5,160 bases of DNA from a bacterium (lineage in GTDB: Bacteria > UBA10199 > DSSB01), in contig JAUHYS010000174.1 in assembly GCA_030426445.1 (NCBI GenBank), positions 1 to 5,160 of the forward strand, in the 5' to 3' direction. The first letter of the stretch is position 1. Each line of letters starts with the position of its first letter. The notes under the pieces are model-generated. The model searched no databases and had not been told where the DNA came from. It saw only the letters and a program-made list of their open reading frames with translations. The translations under genes were made by a program, and so were the position numbers. Positions 1-5,160 of this stretch are shown piece by piece.

Positions 1-1874
1 GCGATACCCATTAATAATATCAAACCAATAAAACTAAACAAACTTAAAGAGTTGTCAGTTAGATTGAGAGCGATCCAGGCCCCTGAAAAACTAAAGGGTA
101 GGGCAAGTAGGACTATGAAGGGATGTAGAAAACTATTGTATTGGCTTCCCAAAACCATGTAGGCCACCACGAGTCCCAGCAAGAGTGCAAAGGTCAGACT
201 TTGGAAGGATTCGCCAAAGCTTTTTGCCGAGCCTTCATAAACCGTGCGGTAGTTTTCTGCTAAAATTTCTTTTTCGAGTTTGTTCACCTCCGCCAAGGCT
301 TCTTCTTGGGAATAACCATTGCCTACGTTAGCGGTGATATCGATTGCACGTTCGCGGGATTCACGCGTAATGCTCTTTAGTGTTTTAGTTTCGGTGATAG
401 TGGTGACTTCCGAAAGAGAAATCAGTTCACCCAAGTTATTACGGACCATGAGTTTCTCAAGTGCTTCGCTTTCCTGGCGGTCCTCTTCGGGTAGACGAAT
501 CCTTATATCATTGCGGCGTCCGGATTCGGTAAACTTGCCGGCCCGAACTCCACCTACCATGGCCTGAATCGTTTGACCAATGCTAGCGATACTCACGCCG
601 CGTTTTTGCGCTTCTTCTCTTAAAGGAATGGTTTGGATCTCGGGCTGTCCCGCTTCGTAATTGCTTTTAACATCCTGAAAGTAAGGGCTTTGACTCATCT
701 TTTCGACAAATTTTTGGGAAAACTCTGTCAGCCGGTTCCAGTCGGGTCCGCGAATGGTAAAGTCAATCGGATAGCCGGTACGAGCGGCGAGTCCCCGCAT
801 CGAAAGGTCGCGCATAAAAACTTTAAAATCTTTGATTTCACTTAGCTGCTTGCGCAGCTCATCCATGATTTCGTATTGGCCCAGTGCACGGCCTAAATCA
901 TCTCGTTTGGGTCGTTCTGGTGGTTGTTTAAGTGTAATAAACATATTGGCTCGATTGGCATCGCGACCGCCAAAGCCTCCAATAGCCGCGAAGTACCTTT
1001 GGATATCAGGGTGCTTGGCGAGTATGGCTTCGGCGTGGCGGACTTTATCGTCTGTAAATGCAATTGAAGAACCCACAGGGGTTTCCGCGACAACTAAAAA
1101 CATACTTTGGTCCTGAGGAGGGACAAATTCCTTTTTAAGCGAATCGATCTTAAACTGAAAACCAGCTATATTAAGTTCCAATCCTGAGTAAAAACTCCAT
1201 GAGGCTGCAAATAAAAGTCCCGAGATAATAAGAACCCACACACGGTGATTTAGGCAAAAGCCTAAAACAGCGCGATAGATGCGATTGATGAAATCAAAAA
1301 TGCGATCTGTCATTTTATTGAAAGCATTTTTATGGCTTTTTTCCGAAAGAAAACGAGAGGCGCGCATGGGAGTCAGTGTAAGTGCTTCGACGGATGAGAG
1401 AGATACCGCAATGGACATAGTGACACCAAATTGCAAAAAGAATTTGCCGATGCTGCCTTCCATAAAAATAACCGGAATGAAAATCGCAACCAGGGCAAGT
1501 GTGGTGGCAATCGCCGCAGGGGTGATCTCACGAGCCCCATCGATGGCCGCTTGTAAGCGAGGCTTGCCCATTTCCTGGTGACGGACGATATTTTCTAAAA
1601 CCATAATGGCGTCGTCAACAACTATCCCAATGGCCAAAATAAGACCCAACATGGTAAAGGTATTAAGAGTGTAACCCAGAAAATAAAGGAACATAAAAGT
1701 CCCTAAAATCGAAGTAGGAATTGCTAAAATAATATTAAAAGTTGAACCAATGGACCCCAAGAAAAACCAGCAGACTAAGGCAGTAAGAACAGCCGAAAGA
1801 ATCAAGGTAAATTGCATTTCTTCCTGGGTTTCTTCGATAAAGCGAGTGGAATCAAAATTGATTTGCAACAGCAT
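1..1874 (-). CDS. RND efflux permease, C-terminal part (frame-disrupted, runs off left edge)
   Basis: This frame is open from about 1874 to the left edge (624 codons, no stop) and continues the pump whose N-terminus lies at 1852-2790. It would sit in the inner membrane and use the proton gradient to drive substrates outward. From the ATG at 1874 it reads the family sequence INFDSTRFIEE, then predicted TM2 to TM6 (residues about 22-165). The TM4 proton-relay pair GIVVDDAI has its two aspartates at residues 87-88. TM7 is near 206-222, followed by the second periplasmic porter/docking domain, then TM8, TM9 and the start of TM10, where the window ends at LLMGI. The TM10 lysine of the relay and TM11-12 are off the edge. 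The ATG at 1874 has GAGG five bases upstream (1880-1883), so independent initiation is possible. It could equally be the dead 3' half of a pseudogene. RND identity is secure; substrate is unknown. Confidence 0.85.
   Translation of the reverse strand, partial: MLLQINFDSTRFIEETQEEMQFTLILSAVLTALVCWFFLGSIGSTFNIILAIPTSILGTFMFLYFLGYTLNTFTMLGLILAIGIVVDDAIMVLENIVRHQEMGKPRLQAAIDGAREITPAAIATTLALVAIFIPVIFMEGSIGKFFLQFGVTMSIAVSLSSVEALTLTPMRASRFLSEKSHKNAFNKMTDRIFDFINRIYRAVLGFCLNHRVWVLIISGLLFAASWSFYSGLELNIAGFQFKIDSLKKEFVPPQDQSMFLVVAETPVGSSIAFTDDKVRHAEAILAKHPDIQRYFAAIGGFGGRDANRANMFITLKQPPERPKRDDLGRALGQYEIMDELRKQLSEIKDFKVFMRDLSMRGLAARTGYPIDFTIRGPDWNRLTEFSQKFVEKMSQSPYFQDVKSNYEAGQPEIQTIPLREEAQKRGVSIASIGQTIQAMVGGVRAGKFTESGRRNDIRIRLPEEDRQESEALEKLMVRNNLGELISLSEVTTITETKTLKSITRESRERAIDITANVGNGYSQEEALAEVNKLEKEILAENYRTVYEGSAKSFGESFQSLTFALLLGLVVAYMVLGSQYNSFLHPFIVLLALPFSFSGAWIALNLTDNSLSLFSFIGLILLMGI
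1852..1874 (-). other. Frame-disrupting lesion in the RND pump gene
   Basis: The upstream frame reads GSNAVA then NQF and a stop. The downstream frame reads LQINFDSTRF across the same bases. In intact RND pumps about 20 residues (a porter-domain helix ending in a P-x-G-x turn) separate these motifs, as in AcrB between GANAL and the YPYDTT segment. The simplest reading is a deletion of roughly 60-65 bp whose length is 2 modulo 3, which both removes the helix and shifts the frame. A single-base insertion alone would not account for the missing residues. Whether this is a real mutation or an assembly error cannot be decided from one sequence. Confidence 0.8.
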
Positions 1875-2790
1875 TGGAGCCTCGCTGTTTGCGGATTCCC
1901 AAACCAATCGAAGGTTGACCGTTGGTACGACTGATGCGGCGAATTTCATCCAAGCCAGCTTCAGCCGTGGCGACTTCTCCCATCAAGATTTTTTTGTAAA
2001 TGGTTCGGCCTCCTCGACGGGTAATGGGAATTTTTTCAAAAGCTTCGGGAGTGGTGGCCTCGCCCATAAGGCGTAAATTGTATTCAGTGCTTTCAGTTTC
2101 TAAACGTCCAGCCGGGATTTCGACGTGTCCCAGATTAATTGCATCGATAATGTCTATGACGGTTAATTCGTACTCAATGAGTTTTTGTGGATCGACCCAA
2201 ACGCGTAAATTAGGATCGATATACCCCCCCAAAATAATTTCTCCCACCCCACTGATGGTTTGCAGTTGATCTTTGAGTTTATCCCGTGCGTATTTCATCA
2301 GCTCACGCATTTCGAGCATTTTCTCTTTGGAGTCTGTACTTTCGATACCATTTTTCTTAAAGAGTGAAATCCAAAGAATAGGTTGGTCTTCGGGATTGGT
2401 TTTAGTGACGATGGGTGGGTCAATATCATCGGGAAGCCTGCGCTGGGCTTGAGCGATCTTGGTTTGGACATCTTGCAGGGCAAGGTCGATGTCACGTTCC
2501 AAATCAAATTCAATCGAGATGGAGGCATTTTCCTGAAGAGCAGTCGAGCTAATACTGCGGACTCCTTCGACATTGAGTACCGACTCTTCGATGATGTCCA
2601 CCACGTCGGTTTCCATGATATTAGGTGAGGCCCCTTCGTAAGTGACCGAAATCGAAATCACCGGAAAATCCACATCGGGCATTTGGCTAACACCCAAGCG
2701 TTGATAAGAAATATAACCAAAGAGGATGAGGGCTGCCATCAGCATCCAGGCAAAAACGGGGTGTTTAATGGAGATGTCCGAGAGCATCAT
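1852..2790 (-). CDS. RND efflux permease, N-terminal part (312 aa, ends prematurely)
   Basis: This is the N-terminal third of an AcrB-like (HAE-type) RND pump. It begins MMLSDISIKHPVFAWML, with TM1 at about residues 12-30, then the family signature RLGVSQMPDVDFPVISI, and then the PN1/PN2 porter segments, including DVQTKIAQAQRRLP (107-120) and GIRKQRGSNAVA (298-309). After residue 309 it reads only three more codons and stops at TGA (1852-1854), whereas intact relatives are roughly 1,000-1,060 residues long. The start at 2790 is chosen because it overlaps the stop of the upstream outer-membrane gene as ATGA, has AGGA eight bases upstream (2799-2802) and matches the usual N-terminus. A second in-frame ATG at 2787 is also possible. 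Alone this fragment has a single membrane segment and cannot be a complete pump. The rest of the protein continues in a different frame at 1-1874. Confidence 0.88.
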   Translation of the reverse strand: MMLSDISIKHPVFAWMLMAALILFGYISYQRLGVSQMPDVDFPVISISVTYEGASPNIMETDVVDIIEESVLNVEGVRSISSTALQENASISIEFDLERDIDLALQDVQTKIAQAQRRLPDDIDPPIVTKTNPEDQPILWISLFKKNGIESTDSKEKMLEMRELMKYARDKLKDQLQTISGVGEIILGGYIDPNLRVWVDPQKLIEYELTVIDIIDAINLGHVEIPAGRLETESTEYNLRLMGEATTPEAFEKIPITRRGGRTIYKKILMGEVATAEAGLDEIRRISRTNGQPSIGLGIRKQRGSNAVANQF

Positions 2791-4070
2791 GGTAGCAGTC
2801 CTGTTCTGGTTTGGAGTTGTACCCAACGCAACCAATAAAGAGCTTCGGCGGTGTCCCGAGCTCGGATGGCCTCCAGCCAGGTGCGTTGTGATTGGAGTAA
2901 GTCTTGGTTGTCAATCAAACCTAAACGAAAATCGCTTTGTTGTAACCGATAATTTTTTTTGGCTTGCTGAGTGGCCTGGCGGTATTTTTTGAACTCGGTT
3001 TGCGAGCTTTGAAAACTTTGATAAGCCGAGCGGATTTCTCTTAAGGCGATGCGCTCTTTTTCTTGGGTTTCATACTCAGAGATCTTGCTTTGGGCTTTGG
3101 ATTCACGCAAGCGGCCCCAAGCCTCTCCATCAAAGATCGGGACCTCCAATTGTAAGACAGCATCCCAGCGACTATTATTGAGAAATCCCTGACGATAAGG
3201 GTAAATGTTGGCGCTAATGCCTGCTTGAGGCAATAAATCACTACGCGAGATGACAATTTCGCCCTTACGGAGCTCGGTTTCCTTATGCGCGGCCTGAATA
3301 TCGGCGCGGTTTCTAACCAGAGCAATATATTTTTCTAGAGTTTCTAACTGGGGAGTGACTTGAGCTTCTTTTTTAATAGGTGGGTGGGGGCTGAGACCCG
3401 TTAAAAAAGACAGGGTTTCGTATCCAACCTTGCGTTCTCCACGGCGGTTTTCAAGCTGGGCTTCTAAGAGACTGATCGTTGTTGCCTGTGCAGCGACTTC
3501 GCTTTCTCGGGATTTCCCCAAAGCTGCTTCGTGTCTCAGATCATTGAGTTGTCTTTTAGCCACGCCTAAAATCATTTGAGTGGCATCGATGTCTCTTTCG
3601 ATACGAGAAATTGTTAGATAAGCTACCGTGACGTCTTCAAAAAGCAGTCGTTTGGCGTTTTCCAAAAGGAGTTTTTGCCGTACCTTGTCGACTTTGCTTA
3701 GTTTAATGGCCTGAAACTCTTTAAAGCCCTGAAATAAGGGTTGATAGAGGTTAAAAGCAGTTTGAGAACGACTGATACGCGAAAAATTATTGGAAAAGCC
3801 GCCTTCATCGTTAGAGACTGGATCCTGCAAGTCGTTACGATAAATAAAAGAGGCCTTGGGTAAAACGGTTCCCAATGCCTGAAAATAACGATGACGTGCG
3901 ATTTCGATATCGGTTTCTGCAATAGCAATCTGTTCACTGCGCTGCAGGCTGAGTTCGTAACAGTCCGTTAAACTAAGGTTTTCTTTCTGAATTTCGGTGG
4001 GTTGACCAGATAATTCTAAAGAAAAGCTTAGCAACAAGAAAAGAAAAGCCAATATAGATTTTATTTTCAT
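2787..4070 (-). CDS. TolC-family outer membrane efflux protein
   Basis: This is a 427-residue outer-membrane factor that would trimerise into a channel-tunnel and give the RND pump an exit through the outer membrane. It starts with a signal peptide (KIK, then a hydrophobic stretch at about residues 6-18, cleavage probably near LSG-QP at 22-23). There is no lipobox cysteine. Two OEP repeats follow. The first opens with LSLTDCYELSLQRSEQIAIA and a helix ending ALGTVLPKASF. The second contains ADIQAAHKETELRKGEI, SDLLPQAGISANIYPY and a long helical C-terminus ending RTGLLP. The length is usual for the family. The ATG at 4070 is preferred over the in-frame TTG one codon upstream; no good Shine-Dalgarno sequence is visible before either. 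Its TGA overlaps the pump ATG (ATGA), which shows a shared operon and translational coupling. No adaptor gene lies between them. Family assignment is firm; substrate unknown. Confidence 0.93.
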   Translation of the reverse strand: MKIKSILAFLFLLLSFSLELSGQPTEIQKENLSLTDCYELSLQRSEQIAIAETDIEIARHRYFQALGTVLPKASFIYRNDLQDPVSNDEGGFSNNFSRISRSQTAFNLYQPLFQGFKEFQAIKLSKVDKVRQKLLLENAKRLLFEDVTVAYLTISRIERDIDATQMILGVAKRQLNDLRHEAALGKSRESEVAAQATTISLLEAQLENRRGERKVGYETLSFLTGLSPHPPIKKEAQVTPQLETLEKYIALVRNRADIQAAHKETELRKGEIVISRSDLLPQAGISANIYPYRQGFLNNSRWDAVLQLEVPIFDGEAWGRLRESKAQSKISEYETQEKERIALREIRSAYQSFQSSQTEFKKYRQATQQAKKNYRLQQSDFRLGLIDNQDLLQSQRTWLEAIRARDTAEALYWLRWVQLQTRTGLLP

Positions 4071-4149
4071 CAATTTTTTTTAAGGGTTTAAATTGCTTAT
4101 CTACCCTGACGTATCAATGGATTAAAGGTTCATTTATTTTTTTGTTTTT
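4071..4149. other. AT-rich gap between thrH and the efflux genes
   Basis: This 79-bp gap contains no gene. On the minus strand it is A-rich after the thrH stop and has no hairpin followed by a U-run, so I see no intrinsic terminator for thrH. A weak AGGGT/ACCCT inverted pair (arms near 4084-4088 and 4103-4107) is too short to call. Transcription from thrH could therefore continue into the efflux genes. Confidence 0.5.
4089..4117 (-). promoter_or_regulatory. Weak candidate promoter for the efflux operon
   Basis: On the minus strand TTGATA (4112-4117) is one base from the sigma-70 -35 consensus and is followed after 17 bp by AATTTA (4089-4094), a poor -10 match. The spacing and position, 19-47 bp before the outer-membrane gene start, are reasonable. 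AT-rich DNA gives such matches by chance, so this is only a candidate. Confidence 0.2.
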
Positions 4150-4758
4150 TTATATTTTTTCACTGGCTTGACGAAAGGCCTCTAGTAATTGTTTATAATT
4201 TTTTGTCACTGGAAATTGTGGAAACTCATCGATCACGTTTTGCGGCGGACAAAATAAGATGCCCTGATGAGCTTCTGCTAGCATGGTGGTGTCATTATAA
4301 GAGTCTCCAGCAGCGACGACTTTAAAATTGAGTTCTTTGAGGCGTTTAACGGCCTCGCGTTTTTGGTCCTGCATTCTTAAACGATAATGGTTGATTTTTC
4401 CGTCTGCACCGATTTCTAAGTTATGACAAAACAAAGTAGGGTAGCCGAGTTGTTTCATCAGCGGCATGGCAAATTGATAAAAGGTATCCGATAAGATAAT
4501 CACCTGAAACTCTTGGCGCAATTGATCTAAAAAGTCTTTGGCGCCTTCCAATGGATTGAGTTGTGAAATGACTTGCTCGATGTCTTGGATCTTATAGTTG
4601 TTTTCATCAAGAATATTGAGACGCTTTTTCATTAAGACATCATAGTCAGGGATGTCCCGCGTGGTGAGTTTGAGCTCCTCAATGCCGGTTTTTTTGGCAA
4701 AGTTGACCCAAATTTCTGGAATGAGTACGCCTTCTAAATCTAAACATGCAATGATCAT
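4150..4758 (-). CDS. thrH: Bifunctional phosphoserine phosphatase/homoserine phosphotransferase (ThrH-like)
   Basis: This is a 202-residue cytoplasmic HAD-superfamily enzyme closely resembling Pseudomonas ThrH (about 205 residues). ThrH dephosphorylates phosphoserine and can pass the phosphate to homoserine, linking serine and threonine synthesis. All HAD motifs are visible: CLDLEGV with nucleophile D7 and E9 (the DxE form typical of ThrH), ILSDTFY with S90, the motif III lysine K133 in DQKREA, and GDSYNDTTML with D152 and D156. Family-specific stretches TTRDIPDYDVLMK, PLEGA and EFPQFP are also present. The ATG at 4758 is chosen because it gives the family N-terminus and has GGAG eight bases upstream (4767-4770). 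The frame extends further to 4809, but that part overlaps the toxin gene and matches nothing in the family. It lies 22 bp after the toxin stop, so it is probably cotranscribed with the toxin-antitoxin pair. No defect is seen. Confidence 0.93.
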   Translation of the reverse strand: MIIACLDLEGVLIPEIWVNFAKKTGIEELKLTTRDIPDYDVLMKKRLNILDENNYKIQDIEQVISQLNPLEGAKDFLDQLRQEFQVIILSDTFYQFAMPLMKQLGYPTLFCHNLEIGADGKINHYRLRMQDQKREAVKRLKELNFKVVAAGDSYNDTTMLAEAHQGILFCPPQNVIDEFPQFPVTKNYKQLLEAFRQASEKI

Positions 4759-4772
4759 AATGTGTTCTCCGT

Positions 4773-4789
4773 ATATTGATTTACAATAT
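4773..4789. repeat. Small palindrome beside the thrH ribosome binding site
   Basis: ATATTG (4773-4778) and CAATAT (4784-4789) form a 6-bp inverted repeat around a 5-bp spacer, ending two bases before the thrH Shine-Dalgarno sequence at 4767-4770. It shares bases 4786-4789 with one arm of the larger inverted repeat at 4786-4825. It could be an operator half-site pair or a weak RNA hairpin; the function is unknown. Confidence 0.45.
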
Positions 4790-5077
4790 TGCGCTTCCCC
4801 TAGAAGCATGCCAGAAGCGCAATATGCTTACTCTTTGATTGGCTTCTTCTATTCGATAAATGATTCTATAAGGTTTTAAAATGAGTTGTTTTATTTTTTC
4901 TTGGTTGAATTCTGGAACCATGCTTCCGCGGTAAGGCATATATTTTAATTCTTCAGCTTTTTCGATAAGTTTGTAGCCAACTTTTTTAGCCAAGTTAAGA
5001 TCTTCATGAGCAATGAAGCGAATAATTTTTTCTAGATCATGAGCGGATTTTTTAGAGAAAACTATTTGGTAGTCCAC
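4781..5077 (-). CDS. RelE/ParE-family type II toxin
   Basis: This is a complete 98-residue toxin of the RelE/ParE superfamily. The pattern is MDYQIVFSKKSAHDLEKI at the N-terminus, the MPYRGSMVPEF turn (47-57), then PYRIIYRIEE (69-78) and the closing strand SILRFWHASR (84-93), with Y70, R71, H90 and R93 in the usual conserved places. Members act either by cleaving mRNA at the ribosome or by poisoning DNA gyrase; the sequence does not tell which applies. The start is GTG at 5077. An in-frame TGA two codons upstream rules out a longer form, and the family begins at this point. No strong Shine-Dalgarno sequence precedes it, and the gene overlaps the antitoxin 3' end by 16 bp, so translation is probably coupled to the antitoxin. 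The length is normal and no frame break is seen. The 3' end carries an inverted repeat (4786-4825). Confidence 0.9.
   Translation of the reverse strand: MDYQIVFSKKSAHDLEKIIRFIAHEDLNLAKKVGYKLIEKAEELKYMPYRGSMVPEFNQEKIKQLILKPYRIIYRIEEANQRVSILRFWHASRGSAIL
4786..4825. repeat. Perfect 12-bp inverted repeat in the toxin 3' end
   Basis: ATATTGCGCTTC (4786-4797) and its exact reverse complement (4814-4825) flank a 16-bp spacer. In the minus-strand RNA this would be a strong stem inside the last 14 codons of the toxin, just before thrH. The arms encode ILRF in one frame and part of GSAIL in another. No U-run follows, so it is not a standard intrinsic terminator. It could stabilise or process the mRNA, or attenuate read-through into thrH. 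Confidence 0.6.
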
Positions 5078-5160
5078 GAGTCAATCATTTCTTTTACTTT
5101 ATCTAGAGGAAGGAAATTTCCTTTATCGACATCTTCTATGCCTTCACGGACCGCTGCAAT
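5062..5160 (-). CDS. Type II antitoxin, C-terminal part (runs off right edge)
   Basis: This frame enters from the right edge and ends at TAG (5062-5064), giving 32 residues: AAVREGIEDVDKGNF followed by LPLDKVKEMIDSW and TTK. The pattern A-x-REG-x-x-D-x-x-G-x-x-x-P-x-x-x-V-x-x-x-x-x-SW is typical of the C-terminal tail of ParD/ribbon-helix-helix-like and related small antitoxins, which wraps round the partner toxin and blocks it. It overlaps the toxin start by 16 bp in another frame, the standard antitoxin-first arrangement. The DNA-binding N-terminal domain, promoter and operator are outside the window, so the antitoxin subfamily cannot be settled. Confidence 0.8.
   Translation of the reverse strand: MAAVREGIEDVDKGNFLPLDKVKEMIDSWTTK

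Noticed and set aside
319..1581. Several plus-strand open frames of 70-100 codons (319-567, 633-845, 832-1116, 1279-1581) and a minus-strand one at 893-1093
   Set aside because: They lie entirely over the strongly conserved RND C-terminal coding frame, have no family resemblance and read as shadows of it.
2224..2230. Run of seven C (G on the coding strand) in the pump gene as a possible phase-variation tract
   Set aside because: The reading frame continues correctly through it (ILGGYIDP) and seven bases is short; the actual frame break is some 350 bp further on.
2791..2835. Longer pump start extending to 2835
   Set aside because: The extra 15 residues overlap the end of the outer-membrane gene and precede the conserved RND N-terminus; the ATGA overlap at 2787-2790 explains the real start.
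1750..2992. Open frames at 1750-2076, 2000-2269, 2383-2628 and 2726-2992 on plus, and 2298-2573 on minus
   Set aside because: They overlap the pump N-terminal half or the end of the outer-membrane gene, and their translations have no recognisable domain.
3041..3937. Minus-strand open frames at 3041-3325 and 3698-3937
   Set aside because: They are out-of-frame shadows inside the TolC-family gene.
4136..4160. T-rich stretch on the plus strand as a terminator
   Set aside because: No GC-rich stem precedes it, and for the minus-strand genes it would be an A-run, not a U-run.
4759..4809. Longer thrH start extending to 4809
   Set aside because: The added 17 residues overlap the toxin 3' end, do not match ThrH proteins, and the ATG at 4758 has a well-placed GGAG.

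Overview
All recognisable genes in this window lie on the minus strand, so the reading order runs from the right edge to the left. A TolC-type outer-membrane protein and an RND inner-membrane pump together mean a Gram-negative, double-membrane bacterium. Base composition is moderate, with AT-rich intergenic gaps. The sequence alone does not fix the lineage. ThrH-type phosphatases are best known from pseudomonads but are scattered across other Gram-negative groups.

Right part (about 4781-5160): the last 32 codons of an antitoxin run in from the right edge and overlap by 16 bp a complete RelE/ParE-type toxin gene that starts with GTG. Only 22 bp further on is a full-length thrH-like gene (4150-4758), a HAD-family phosphoserine phosphatase/homoserine phosphotransferase. 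The junction between toxin and thrH carries a perfect 12-bp inverted repeat inside the toxin 3' end. A second, smaller palindrome next to the thrH ribosome binding site shares bases with it, so the two hairpins would be mutually exclusive in RNA.

Middle part (2787-4070): after a 79-bp AT-rich gap with no convincing terminator comes a TolC/OEP-family outer-membrane efflux gene with a signal peptide and two OEP repeats. Its TGA stop overlaps the ATG of the next gene (ATGA), so the two are translationally coupled.

Left part (1-2790): an RND (HAE/AcrB-like) efflux permease that continues off the left edge. It is broken at about 1852-1874. The N-terminal 309 residues read normally up to the NAV motif of the porter domain. 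About 20 residues that homologues carry are then absent and the frame shifts, after which the remaining 620-odd residues read intact to the window edge. The result is either a pseudogene, a split two-chain pump, or a local assembly error. No periplasmic adaptor (membrane fusion protein) gene is present between or beside the outer-membrane and pump genes inside the window.

Functionally the window is a stress/addiction pair, an amino-acid metabolism enzyme and a two-gene efflux operon. The points most worth checking are the damaged pump, the missing adaptor and the nested hairpins between toxin and thrH. I did not see a convincing wholly new system.
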